64,000 bases of DNA from Saxidomus purpurata (Eukaryota; Mollusca; Bivalvia; Venerida; Veneridae): NCBI GenBank assembly GCA_022818135.1, contig JAFMSR010000017.1:17445905-17509904 (forward strand), written 5' to 3'. This document shows positions 45,583 through 58,200 of the stretch, one piece after another (the stretch's first letter is position 1; every line of letters starts with the position of its first letter). The translations under genes and the position numbers were made by a program. Below the pieces are notes generated by a model. The model did no database searches. It worked only from the letters and a program-made list of their open reading frames with translations, and had not been told where the DNA came from.

Positions 45583-48320
45583 CTTAACAAATAATGATCA
45601 AATCATCAATAAATAACTAACAAATAATAAAATTCTTATTTGTTAACTTATTTGTAACATATTCATTTAACAAAAAGCACGAAATAACAAACATGCCGTT
45701 TCTGTAAAAGTATTGTTAATTATTTGTTAAACTTCAATTATTTGATAGATTTCACTGAACTTGTTCTTGAAAAAAGATTGTTGTATTCGTTGCACTTGTA
45801 TCCTCTTAAATATATTTGTTCATTATTCGTTTCACTTGTGGCAGTCGAAATGCAAACGAAAGTGTACTACACTTGCAAAATGGTAATGTTTTCATTAATT
45901 GCGGGAAGTATAGATATTTTAGTAGTATACACTGGAGAAATACGTAGTATCATTCAAAACATTAGCAACACAATTTATGGGTATTTCCATTGCCTTGAAT
46001 TTAATTGTGCTTTTAGAAATTCAACCAACATGTGTATCTAAATCTACACGTTCGATATATTTTCAAAATAACACTTATTTACTTCAATGTCTTTCAAATA
46101 GTACTATTTGAAAGCCCTGATATATACTATAATGTTTGTACATGTATTTCAGTACTTATATACCATTGAGTACTCAAATAAATGTACAAAATAGTAAAAC
46201 ATTTCATTTTGTGTAGAGAAAATATCTACTGCAATATGAGATACATGATTAGCATCTGTGCCCAGCTTTCATTGAGATATCATATTGAACACACTGTTAA
46301 CCATGGGAACCATTTACTGATAACAAGAGGTCAAGTTTATCCCTAGATGTAGGAAATTTGCTCATGTTTACAAAGATAGCGCTTTCTGATTGGTGGATTC
46401 AAAACAGAGTATTTTATGCGTGTACATTAAACAGCTACATGAATATTTTTGTGATAAAGCTTTTTTTTGAAGAACAGAAAAGTATTATTTGCATTCTTAT
46501 GACAGTATGTTTGTGAATATTTTATGAAAAGAATTTGACAATACTATGGTTGTTCAGCTCAAACCTGAAGGATTCAATGGGGGGAGGGAGGAAATATATG
46601 CGAAGGTACGTAATTTCAGGGGGGGGGCACACAGACTTTTGTAAAAAGCAGGATTTACAGAACTGAATTGTTGATTTTTATCGGATTTTAGTTGATCTTT
46701 TGTTAATATTGATAAAAAAAAGTTCACGGAAGTTATTAATTTCCAAATGATTTAAACTGCTAATGTGCAATTCAGTACAGAATACAGTTTCTGCAATTAA
46801 CAAAAGTAAAATGGTTAATAACTTCAAATGCAGGTATGCGGACTTAATACCATACATCGTACGTAATGATATAATATTATAGTCTTGTTAAGTAAAACTG
46901 GAATACATGTACATTGTTTTATTGAATTAGAAGTTCCCTACATTAATATAACTAAGTCAAATTCATTCTTAATTATTCTTAACGGTACATATATATATAT
47001 ACAGACTGCCTGAATTTCAACAGCAACCTACTTTCGATTGGAATAGAATATAATGGAGCGTTTAATTATAAGGATCCTTCAAAGATTACTCAGGGTAAGT
47101 TCAAGTATGTACATGTACATGTTCGTTATTTGTACAAATTAAAAATTAATTTTGGGAAAGTGCATCCACGCAGTCCAGTGACACACACAGTTTGGTTTCT
47201 TACACAGAATGTTAATTTTCCAAACCTGGACTTGTCAATATTCAATTTGAACAATATCCATCAGGTAAACTTGTTTACCAAGATCTTATTTTACGAACTG
47301 TTAAGTGAATAGTTGAGATCATGATGAGACTGCATGGATGTGCAGGCTAATCATGATTTATACTGGTTGTAAGGGCAAAATCATTTGTTTTGATGAAATG
47401 TTGGTCAAGTGTGAAACTAGGTCTAGTGTCAAAACTTAGGGCACTGGGAAAATCATTAAAAAACGTATTTAGATTTGGAGTCGCATTTTTTGCACTGACA
47501 AGATTCTTTATGGCCTTGACATAAGAACAGTGGTACGTATATAAGCAATATAGGGCCATAAGTCCCTAATGTTTAATGTGTTTTAAACGATACTAGTGTG
47601 ACAGCGTTTAACCAAGTGAGATCATGCAGTCGTGATTGTTAATATAAATATTATCAACCTAGACATTTAAATAGCATTGAAAATATTTTATATGTATATG
47701 CATCTGTGTTTTGTTTGTACCGTGGGAGACATTATATGCTGTTTTTCATTTTGTTATTTTGTGATTTATTTCAGATATGTCCCCTGTATGTTCAATGAAG
47801 ACTTCATGACTGACAGGCTACACTGTACCACCTTGGAAGAGAAGTTGTGTGGCAGGAAGGAGGAACTCGAAACGACAGCTTCCTTGATTGTTGTGACCCG
47901 GCTGGTGACGGTGTAGACTGTGTGTGTGTGTGTGAGTGAGTGAGTGAGTGAAAGATTATTTGGTAGTTATTTGTTAGACTAATAAAGAATTGAAGCCACT
48001 CTTCTTCCATTATTTGATACTTATTTGTTAAATATACGATGTTCATTGCAAAAGTTATTTGTTAGTTATTTGCTTTCCCTGGAATTATTTGGTGCTTATT
48101 TGTTTGAAATATAAGCCACACCTCTTCATTATTTGATGCTTATTTGTTAGATATATACTCCCCATTCCAAAAGTTATTTGTTAATTATTTGCTTTCAGCG
48201 AAATGATTTGTTAGTTATTTGCTTTAGTTATTTGTTAAGCTCATTTGCATGGCATTTCCAGAAGCAATAAATATCTACCAAATAACTATTTGTTGGTTAT
48301 TTGCTGTGATTATTGGTTCC
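45583..48320. repeat. TTATTTGTTA-type degenerate repeat blocks
   Basis: Dense at 45583-45740 (both orientations) and 47950-48320, where TTATTTGTTAGTTATTTGCTTT recurs with 60-100 bp spacing. A (TG)n/(AGTG)n microsatellite at 47920-47953 borders the second block. Confidence 0.65.
47005..47809 (+). CDS. Possible exon pair of an unrecognised gene
   Basis: Exon a (47005-47094) follows atatacag and ends CAGG/gtaagt; in the open frame it reads CLNFNSNLLSIGIEYNGAF, NYKDPSKITQ with one base over. Exon b (47775-47809) follows atttcag and continues in phase DMSPVCSMKTS then TGA. Exon b is also open in another frame (YVPCMFNEDF...), so frame choice is uncertain. No upstream exons identified. Confidence 0.25.
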
Positions 48321-48845
48321 AATCTTTTTTTTGTTTGGGTAGGACCACTGTTTGGGTTTTGAATGCTGTTTAGAACAGGGAAAGCCATCGTCAGCAATAT
48401 TAATCATTTTATTAAGTTTGACAACGGCAATGTACAAATCGCTTTAGGGTACGAAATTGTGAATTCATAAATTTGGTTAGTTTTATCAGTTTGACTGACA
48501 GAGCGGATATTACTTCTTAACACTTTTCATATGATTCATTCTGTTTAGAAAATAAAAACCCGGTTAAAATGACGAACATTGATTTGATAGTCACGTCAAC
48601 AATTACCGACACTTAAATGTCAATCTTTTTAGCGACCTTGGGGTTGTGAGTACGGTCCTATTGTCGCGTTCAAGCTATGTTAATTTCTTATGAGGTTATT
48701 AAAAGGCAATATGCTGGCTATTGACGTTGTTATACTTTTGAACGATAAAATCTTGGTTGTTATATTAACATATTTAGCACTCTGTATCCTACAACAACGT
48801 ATACAGCATTGTAGCAGAAAACAATCCATACAAAAGAATGACAAA

Positions 48846-48972
48846 AGCACTTCAATGGTAAGGTGTCTGCCGTTCATCCCGGAGGTTACGGGTTCGAGCC
48901 CCACTGGGTTACTCGATGAGCTACAAGCTTTCTTCACAATCGAGCTGAAATAAATTAGTATAAACTAAACTA
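48846..48972 (+). mobile_element. tRNA-derived SINE, family A copy 3, internally deleted
   Basis: B box GGTTCGAGCCCC, then directly ACTCGATGAGCTACAAGC and tail AATTAGTATAAACTA. The CCAGTACTGG body segment is missing. Confidence 0.7.
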
Positions 48973-49214
48973 AGTTGATGGTACTTTCACTTTACTGCAT
49001 ATCAAAATCAAGTTATCGTTACACTATAATAGGGTGCACTATCAAATACTTAAAATATTTCGCATAATGAGCCCTCACATACTTTTTACGTTAGACTTTA
49101 AAGTTATTAAATATGCGTATCATACATGATAAGGTATCGCGTGTTTACAATGCGGATTATAGTGATCAGACTATACCATATCTATCGTCTATTTTGGAAC
49201 GTAGCTCTGCTTTA

Positions 49215-49592
49215 AAGGGTCACTTCCTACATCTAGCAGATTATATTCTCGCAACGTAGATTATGTGTTCAATGAACGTAAAATGATAAATGAATACAAT
49301 TTCAAAGAAGAACCTATGGCGAAAAATGCCTCATTTTACCACAATTAATCAATATAGAGGCTTTCTGTAATAAATCGCATCCACCCATTAATTGTACAAC
49401 AACAACTCTACATAGATTATTGAATGGTTTACGGTACTGCAGTATATTTTAAACCGCTGATTTTATCGAAAATGACTGGGAATGCATAACTGAAACTTTA
49501 AGGTTAAGTTATAATACTTCCAAAGATTCTATTATTTATGTTTTGGGGGTAATTTAGTTTGACGTCAGTTATAGGGTATGTCCCTTTTAAAC
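49215..49592 (-). mobile_element. Dispersed element, copy B (inverted relative to copy A)
   Basis: Reverse complement of 31618-32096 at high identity, without the 70-bp insert. Termini TTAAAGGGTCACTTCC and GTATGTCCCTTTTAA give an inverted TTAAAGGG end, suggesting a TTAA-type target. Confidence 0.75.
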
Positions 49593-50096
49593 AGATTCAT
49601 GTCTAATGTGTACTAAAATGTAGCATGTAACTTTTCAAGCAGCTATACTCTCCGAAGCAGACGACAATATCGTCTAACCAGGATTTAAGTTTAAGCAAAA
49701 CACCCCTATTTAAAGAAATAGACTTGACCAAATTGGAAGCCAGATGTTCTCATGTTGAAAATATATATACAATTCTAATATGCCTACGTTATATTTCTAT
49801 AGTCATATTATTAAAGCACTCGGAAAAGTAGGCGGAGTTTCGGACATGGAAGTAGCTCCTTCCGACTTTTCTAATTTACTCCCGCGCAAAAATGAAATAT
49901 AGAAATGGAAATAAAATCAGTATAAATACATCAGTCGCATGAAAAAGATTAGTTTAAGAACATAAATATTATTTTTGATTGCGTCAAGTAAGCCTTAGAA
50001 TACCCTCACCTTGTTTTCCTTAAAAAAGGGCAAGAAATTCAGGATTAACAGTCATACAATGTTTTGATTCCGGGAGACAAAACTATGAATGAAAAC

Positions 50097-50217
50097 GTTT
50101 ACGTCATCACACTGACGTCATTACTCCACGTTAAAACGTTGTACAGTTTAAATAAACGGTACGCATTTAAAGCGATTGGCTGCTTTGTTAGGTTCTGAAT
50201 TTGACGTCTTCTGCAAA
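50097..50217 (+). promoter_or_regulatory. Candidate CRE-rich promoter
   Basis: TTACGTCAT at 50100, TGACGTCATT at 50112 and TTTGACGTCTT at 50200, plus an inverted CCAAT (ATTGGC) at 50175, all within 120 bp of the ATG at 50218. CRE-like words also occur in MITEs here, so this is tentative. Confidence 0.3.
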
Positions 50218-50548
50218 ATGTCAGTCAGGTATTTCTTTTTATATTTTATGTATTATACGATTGAATTAAAATAAGTTTGTATAATATAGTTATGTTTGAT
50301 AGATCTATCTTGTATGGTTGCCCGAATAGGAGAGGTAATTCCAACAGCTACTATTTATGCTGTTTTACACATTACCGTCGAACTGTAAAAGGTCCGTAGT
50401 GAATTATTCCGCCAGGCACATCACATCCGGGGAATGCTTCAATTTCGATAAAGCACTCCAAGCCATAGATTATTTCTTAAATGGGTTAAATGACGAACAC
50501 TGCCATTTACTTTACTTTTTATTCCAGACAGCTGAACCAGAAATCTAA
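50218..50548 (+). pseudogene. Frameshifted coding fragment, possibly THAP-like
   Basis: ATG TCA GTC AG/gtattt (50218-50228) joins in phase to 50303 onward, reading MSVRSILYGCPNRRGNSNS and then YYLCCFTHYRRTVKGP to a stop at 50397-50399. In the next frame the same DNA continues RSVVNYSARHITSGECFNF, DKALQAIDYFLNGLNDEHC and on to TAA at 50546-50548. A GCxNxxG start is reminiscent of THAP zinc fingers (G-C-x-N-R near the N-terminus), but the remaining ligands cannot be confirmed. Best explained as a single ancestral frame broken by a shift. Confidence 0.3.
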
Positions 50549-50600
50549 CAAATATTAAACTATATTTTATGTCCTTGTATTACATAAAAAACGCGAAGTT

Positions 50601-52628
50601 CTATATATTTTTTTGTATATATGTCCCAATAATGTCATCTTCGGTATCCAGGTTATTCATACCACACATGAATATTCCGTAATAGACCGTGGGTTCCGAC
50701 GATGCAATAATGTTGGTCACAGGGATGTTATATTTTAGGTCCAAAATTGTTATCGTTTTGTGTACTTTTAAAAAAAAAGTCAATTCACTGGCACTTCGTC
50801 CTTCGTATATCTTAATATGTCCTAAGGGATATCAGGACAAGTGAGCATTGGATCAAAAATGGCCACATGACATAAAAGCTCACTGATTAGTATTAGTCGT
50901 CTTCAGCTGAATTTTGAAAAGGAAGAAAAAAAAATTAAGTCTTACCCCCAAGATTGTTTTCTAAAAGCAACTATGCGCTGCGCGTATGCTACTGCATCAT
51001 CTGTTACTTGCAATATTTGAATTTTTAATCGTTTGTGACGTCTAAAACACATCTTGTACACCTGATTGAGCACTACGGGTACAATAGTTAAAATGATATG
51101 ATAAAGACAATCTAACCACCATATCAGCAGCAATTGGTCTAGAAAATTGAAGCCTCCAACAGGTTGAAGCGACAGGGAAAAAACAAGAGTTCTTAATGTA
51201 ATTCCGCTGGATAAAAACAACGTAAATCCCTGCTGGATAATTAAACGAGAATTATCTTTAAAAAAAGATGGTCGTCGCAATTTTGAGTATATTATACTTT
51301 TTAGTAAAATTCCTGTCAAGTTTAATGTTTATGCAGTCAGAATGCGCTAAATATCACGGGGTGGGGAAAATTGTGCATCCTGACCGGGACGCGACCCTTC
51401 GCTTATAGGGTTGTCAGAGCAAATGCTCTTCCGAATGAGCTAACCGGCCGCTTACACATCTCCTCTCCAATTGTGATTAAGTGATTAAATGAAACTGTTT
51501 AATATATAAACAACAGGAAATAAGTTATAAATCAATTATCTGTACACATCAATAAAATTTATGATCATTTGTTTATAGTGAAAGTATTTGCTTGAGTAAC
51601 ATTCTTAAAAGGTAATTGATCAAATAAAATAATCACATCTTATAAAGGTCTTTAAATTTATGTAGAACTAACATCCCGTTTCTACATTACCTGCACATAA
51701 TGTAAGGGAGTTATACAGTATTCTAACATAATTTTTCTACTCTTTGTATATAGAGACAAAAACGTGAGTCATGCTAGAATAAACGATGAACACCGCTGGA
51801 ACAGATTTTATTTCATAAACTGAATATGATAAACAGAGTGACCAGTCATGTTAATTGACCCCTGCTGTAAAAACGCATAGTTGGCTGGACCCCTGTGGTG
51901 AATATTTCACATTCCTGTTCAATTGTCTTTAAGTTGATTACTCAGAAGCAGAAATAACGTCTCCGCCAACTGCACAAGGTGATTTAAACATGCACTGGGA
52001 TAAAACACAAAAATAGTGAAAAAAACAATCACTTATCTACTTTCCGGTAAATAAGATAAGAAATAGGATGCTGACGATATAATGTTCGTTAATAAATTAG
52101 ACCATTCCAAAATTCAAGCAGCCGATCCATTATTTTACAAGAATTGCTGATACAGTCGAGTTTTCGGCATTTCTATTGTAATGTGGGTAATTTTCAATAA
52201 AAGATGTATGCATACATGCTGCAAGAGCATTTTTAAAAAATGTCTTTGCCAACGTTAATAAAGAATATAATTTTTTGGAGCGTTTTTTAGCTGTTTAGCT
52301 CGATTTTGTCAGAATTATGGCCCTTTTTCGACTAAGATTTAGAAAGTGCACGCACCTATATATACTCAAAGATTGGCAACTTCAAAAAATTGATAAAACT
52401 ATACCTTGAAAGAAGTTTTCCATGCGATATTTGAACGGTCTAGTCAACCCTATACATCAAATCGGGAAGATTGACCTCAAAATGAGAAACAAACAAAGCG
52501 ATATTAGATTGACACAATTGACATGTATCTTTCTCAAATCTTTTTACGTATCTGACAATTCTTGGCTTTGCACATCCGAGTACTGATAAATTATTGACAT
52601 CCGGGAAAGGTGATTCCTCTGCTGTCAT
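50601..52628 (-). pseudogene. Membrane-protein gene remnant, unrecognised
   Basis: Three protein-like minus-strand segments. First, 52628-52440 opens with ATG: MTAEESPFPDVNNLSVLGCA, and has C-x2-C (CQLC). Second, 51230-50946 after ttatccag: GFTLFLSSGITLRTLVFSL, two hydrophobic helices (LLLIWWLDCLYHIILTIVPV) and a basic RRHKRLK, ending near a GGGG/gtaaga donor. Third, 50910-50601 shows ISELLCHVAIFDPMLTCPD, DILRYTKDEVPVN and VHKTITILDLKYNIPVTNI ending at TAG, but these sit in different frames. Phase cannot be restored with the splice sites I see, so decay is likelier than a working gene. Family unknown. Confidence 0.35.
51365..51455 (-). mobile_element. tRNA-like SINE head
   Basis: On the minus strand GGTTAGCTCATTCGGAAGAG (A box) and GGGTCGCGTCCCGGTC (B box). 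Anticodon arm not convincing. Flanks resemble 44745-44885. Confidence 0.45.
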
Positions 52629-55176
52629 CGCTAGTCTCTATGCATCTTTTATTTTGAATAGTACAATAACCAAGATTGGGAATGAAAGAAAACGAAGATC
52701 TGCTATTAGATTGTTTTTATAATAAAGTTAAGTTGTTAAAACCTTTTTGTTTCGTTTGAAATAAGTTTAAACTTGCATATGAGTCTACAGTAAAGACCTT
52801 TTACCGAATGAAGAGAATGAACATGACCTATTGATCAGATTGGTTAACTGGTCAGTATGACCTCACGGCAAAGCCAAAAATAGTTTTATAACTTTTAAAG
52901 CGACTGCACTCCAAATTCTTAGTAAATTTTAATTTTTTGGTAAAATCAATATATATTCAATTTGTCAGCATCAAGATTATTTTCTTTGTGTAAGAGCTAA
53001 AAATAAAGGCAGAAAAAAAATATTTACCCGAGCCAGGTTTTGAACTCGGATCTTTGCGCTTACAAAAAATTTACAGCAGCTTAACCTACTACGCTACAGT
53101 GTCAGCTGATTTGATGCTTGTTAAAAATATTGATATACCAAAGAGCCCACCCCGTTAGTCACGGGGTGATATATTCTACAATAAAAGTAAGCAAAACAAT
53201 ACATGTATTTTAATTTTTTCTTTTGTTAGAAAACTTGTCTCGTTATCATAATACAATGCCCTGACAATGCTCGACTCTCATAGCTCATGACAAAAAGGTT
53301 GAGTTGTGTAGGAAAATACAAGGGTTGCCAAACTTTGTGTATATAGGTACTTGGAAAGTACATTGAGCTTGGTTAAGTTTTTGACCACCCCACTTTAGTT
53401 CAAAACCATTACAGATATTGCTTTGAAACTTGCCATACTTATTTACCATCATTGCCTCCATCCACACACAAGAGAACATAACTCTGTGAATGTTTTTGTC
53501 ATGATTATGCCCCTTTTTAGCTCAACTTTTCTATGAAAAGGGGAGCTATCCTACTCACCCCGGCGTCGTTGTCGGCGTTGGTGTCACACCTTGGTTAAGT
53601 TTTTCGTACCACCCCACTTTATTTCAAAAGTATTAGAGGTATGGCTTTGAAACTTACCCTACTTGTTAACCATCATAACCTCCATTTACAGACAAGAGTA
53701 CATAACTCTGTCAAGGTTTTTGACAGAATTATGGCCCTTTTTTTACTTAGAAAGTGTATTGAGCTTGGTTAAGTTTTTCGTACCACCTCACTTTATTTCA
53801 AAACCATTGGAGGTATTGCTTTGAAACTAACCATACTTGTTTACCATCATGACCTACATCAACAGACAAGAGTACATAACTCTGTCAAGGTTTTGAACAG
53901 AATTATGCCCCTTTTTGACTTAGAAAATACATTGAATATGGGTAAAATCCACCTATTGCCTTAACCCTTTGAGATATTGCTTTGAAACTTTGAATGCTTG
54001 TTTACATCATTACCTCCATCTGTAGGCAAGAGAAGGTAACTCTGTCAGGGATTTGTTTTAAAAATTAAGGCCCTTTATCGACTTAGAATCTTGGTTAAGT
54101 TTTTCGTACCAGTCCACTTTTTGACTAAACTGTTTGAGATATTACTTTGAAAGTTGGAATACTTGTTTACCATCATGATCCCAAAACATGGGCAGGAGAA
54201 GGTAATTCTGTCAAGGATTTTATATGAATTATGGCCCTTTTTGACTTAGAAACTCAGTTAAAATTTTCATTCTTGTCCACTTGTTGACTTAACCATTTGA
54301 GATATTACTTTGAAAGTTGGAGTACTTATGTACCATCATGAGACCTATCTGTAAGCAAGAGAAGATAACTCTGTGAAAATGTTTCTTTATTTGTACTTAG
54401 AAATTCCTAGTTAAAGTCTTGTGTGCCCTTAACTGTCAAAGTTTTGTTTTATTGGCAAGCACTAAAAAAGGCGAGCGCGCTGTCCTACTGACAGCTCTTG
54501 TTTAACTTAGAAAATACATCGCAGGGTGGCTTTGAGATCATATATATTTCGCGGTGACTTATCGGGAGAGATGTCACACTGTATATTATGTGTTATCTTT
54601 CTTCTCACGTACATGTAGGTTTGCAGTGTCAGACTTGGACAGTTGTTCATAGGTCAAACCTGTATATAGGTCCATGACATGCATAGCAAACAAAACTAGT
54701 TGATGCAAAAATATCTGCAGTATGTTTGCTTGAAGTCTTAATCAAGTTACATACATACGTAATATCTTAATTTTATCGACATTTGTCAACATTTTGGTAT
54801 ATCACTACTTTGGCATCGTCAAGATGAACTATTACATGAATAGACAAAGAAATTGATTTCCGGACGACCAGCCTAACATACTAATATAGTACATGTTTAT
54901 GTACACTTTCATATAATTTTCGCAACCAAGATGTTCTGAGTGACCGAAGCGTAAAATAAAGCCATAAATCTTTATCATAAAAATAGAAATATGAAAATAG
55001 TAATAGAAAATATGATCAATTGAAATGTTTAGACAATAGAATAAGTCAAACATTATCACTGATTATGTAATAAAATTAATTAAGCTGGCAACAAAAATAG
55101 AAAATTCCCAAGTAGGATGTAATCAAATAATTCATAATTCTCAGATTTAGATATCCTTGAGCACATAATTTAAGTC
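52629..55176. other. Intergenic, repeat-dominated
   Basis: Contains a tRNA-like SINE piece on the minus strand near 53025-53105 and the 53280-54505 element. No gene seen until the PRDM9-like exons. Confidence 0.55.
53280..54505. repeat. Tandem-unit element, about 200-bp units
   Basis: Units carry GAGCTTGGTTAAGTTTTTCG, CCACCCCACTTTATTTCAAA, GATATTGCTTTGAAACTT, TTACCATCAT and AACTCTGTCAAGG. An internal boundary AGCTCAACTTTTCTATGAAA lies at 53519, and the end is GACAGCTCTTGTTT. Confidence 0.7.
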
Positions 55177-55200
55177 ATGGAGGTTGAATCAGCTAGCCTG
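55177..55200 (+). CDS. PRDM9: PRDM9-like tentative first coding exon
   Basis: ATG in a fair context, reading MEVESASL, then donor gtaggg. Phase 0, matching the next exon. If wrong, translation could start at the ATG at 55542. Confidence 0.3.
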
Positions 55201-58200
55201 GTAGGGTTTTGAGTAACCTAATTAATTTGGCATTGCTGCTTCAACTTGCAGTGTGACCCCTTTTATAAATCTGACTTTTTATAACTGTCACACCTTTAAT
55301 GCACTGAAAACTTGATAGAAAGCTGACTTTCACTGTCGGATACTCTGGTTAAAGACACATACATAGATTATTTCAAGCAAGGCCTATTTATCTGGCATAC
55401 ACTACTGTTTAACAGATTTAGATTTATTGAAGTACAAAATTAATGTAATTCAATTTTCCGACAAGATTATCTTTATCTTGTATTTGATAATACATGTACT
55501 TCGGTATTTACTTTCTGTCTGTTTTACAGGATATAGGGAAAATGAATTGTCATCAATTTCCTGACAAAGAAGTTGATCTCGGTGAGTACGTCAGCAAGCA
55601 AGAACTGGAAGCTATGAGCCGTCAACAACAAATCAGATTAAAAGATATTTCACAAAATTATGAGATTATACTATATATGGGTAAATTTTCCTTTATATGA
55701 AATCTTTTATTAGTTTCACCGACCCTCCATCCATTTACTGTGTTTGTACTAATAACTATGCTGTACCGTACCACACATAATTTTCATTGTCAGATGATAG
55801 GCCAACTTAGGTATGTACAACTTTTGAACCACTCAACTTATGTGCTAAAAAAGCAAATTAAAATACTCTCAGAAGAGCAACATGTCCCTTCTTTAAAGAG
55901 TAGGGTACGAACCGTAAATGAACTAAAGTAAGTAAGTATGCATAATGTAGTTATACTTTCTATTCAAACTTGAAGGTTTGCCTGCATTCAAACCAGACTT
56001 TCTGACTGAAGATGCCTTAGATTCTGATGTTGATCAAATGGGGACTGAAGATTTGGAAAGAAAGAATAATGATAGAGGTATTTATGAAAAGAAAAGCACA
56101 AAGAATAAGAAAAGCACTTTTTAGCTCACCTGGCACGAAGTGCCAGAGTGAGCTATTAGGATCGCATTCCGTCCGTCCGTCGTCCGTCTGTTCACCATTT
56201 CCTTCAAAGGACATCTCCTCTGAAACCACTAGGCCAATGTTGATGAGACTTTGCAGGGATGTTCCTTGCATGAAGCTCTATCAAAGTTGTTCAAAGAATT
56301 CCATTCCATGCAGAACTCTGGTAAATAGGAAAAACTTTAAAAATCTTCTCTGAAAACCACAAGGCCTAGAGCTTAGATATTTGGCATGTAGCATTGTCTA
56401 GTGGACCTCTACCAAGATTGTTCAAATTATGATCCCGGGGTCAAAATTGACCACGCGTGGATGGTCACTTTGTTTTGCATAAGCTTTATATAGGAAAAAC
56501 TTTAAAAATCTTCTTCTCTGAAACCACAAGGCCTAGAGCTAAGATATTTGGCATGTACCATTGTCTAGTGGACCTCTCCCAAGATTGTTCAAATTATGAC
56601 CCCGGGGTCAAAATTGAACCTGTTGGGGGAGTCACTTAGTTTTACATATACTAATAAGGAAAAACTTTAAAAATCTTCTCTGAAACCACAAGGCCTAGAG
56701 CTTAGATATTTGGCATGTAGCATTGGCTAGTGGACCTCTAATAAGATTGTTCAAATTATGACCCCCTGGTTAAACTGACCCCACCCTGGGGGTCACTTGG
56801 TTTTGCATAGGCTTATATAGGAAAGACCTCTACGAATTATGTTAGAATCTTGACTCCTTGTATGGGTACCCAATGGTAGTCAGGTGAGCGATATAGGGCC
56901 ATCATGGCCCTCTTGTTTAAATATGGTTAATGAAATTAAAATTAAGTCTGTAAAAATTTACAAATTTGAGGTTAAAAAAGAGATTTGACTATAAACCTAT
57001 AGATGCAAATTAAATTGAATCGGGAAGTGCAAAAAATAAGGAAAATTAAATCATTGAGAATAATTCCCCAAGGATATACCAGGGGATGTTGAACTGATAC
57101 CAATTTTACCTTATTTATAAAAGGAAGTATAGGCAAATTGCATAATTTTATTTTAAAGCTCATGAAAATTCCTTTTCAACTTCAACGCCATTTTCATTAT
57201 TATTTTGCATAATTGCAGAAATGTAGATTTTGTGTTTTTCTAGAATGTGATTCAACTCCTCCATTATTCAACCTAGGTGGACAAAATTTATTGATCCCCT
57301 GGTATATCCTTAACTGTACATGTTTGGTTTCAGGACTGCTTTACACATAAGGCTAAAATTAAAAATAGATTTGTTTGCTGTCTCCGGACCGACCCGCTAA
57401 ATATTGCTGCGCTCCAAATATTATTATTTGACCATGCTGGTCAAATTTTTGTTTTCTATATAAAAAAAATTAAACTTTTTTTTATATTTTTTTATCATGT
57501 CAACATGGAAATTTGAGGATGAGACAAATGCAGATGATAGTTTAATATTGTATGTTTCATTTTTATTCTTTTATTCACCATTATACAGATTTGTATTATT
57601 TTTACATAAGAAGTATTCTGTAAGAAACTATCACATAATGTACTGTTGTTTTTTTTTTTTTTCAAATAAAAAAAAAAATTGCCTACCTACCTACCCAACT
57701 TCAAAAATTAGGGTCGGGAGAAAGCAAACAAAGACTTTTTTAAATGTGGCCTAATGACGCTTACATTTATTTATTATATGTCACATTTGTGTCAACAATG
57801 ATGTTCCAAGTGAGCTGAAATCAAAGGTTCGCAACAGTAATTTCATTTCAATTAAAGTAAAACAAGATTAAAGACTCATTATTTTACTTGTGCTCAAAGG
57901 TGAGCTATTGTGATTGCCTGGTGTCCGTCGTCTGTCTGTCCACAATTTACCTTGTGTATGCAATAGAGGCTGCATTTTTCACTGGATTTTCATGAAACTT
58001 GGTCAGTATAACTGCTTTGATGTAATCTAGCTTCAGTTCGAATATGGGTCATCTTGGGTCAAAAACTAGGTCACAGGGTCAAATCATGGAAAAACCTTGT
58101 TTATGCAATAGAGGTTGCATTTTTCATTGGATTTTCAGGAAACTTTGTCAGTATGATTGCCTTTATAAAATCTAGGTCGAGTCCGAATATGGGTCATCTG

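Noticed and set aside
47347..47559. Minus-strand 70-aa ORF ...NTFFNDFPSALSFDT...
   Set aside because: Overlaps a dispersed repeat (GGATGTGCAGGCTAATCATG, related to sequence near 23590-23640), with no gene context.
55794..55928. Open exon-like stretch starting MIGQLRYVQLLNHSTY with good acceptor and donor, inside the PRDM9-like gene
   Set aside because: It is open only in phase 0, while the upstream exon leaves one base (giving a stop at once), and its exit phase does not fit the next exon. Possibly an unrelated or non-coding exon.
57241..57275. Small open exon ECDSTPPLFNL between tctag and gtggac, as the missing PRDM9-like exon
   Set aside because: Its length does not repair the phase and it lies inside a MITE with 18-bp inverted ends.
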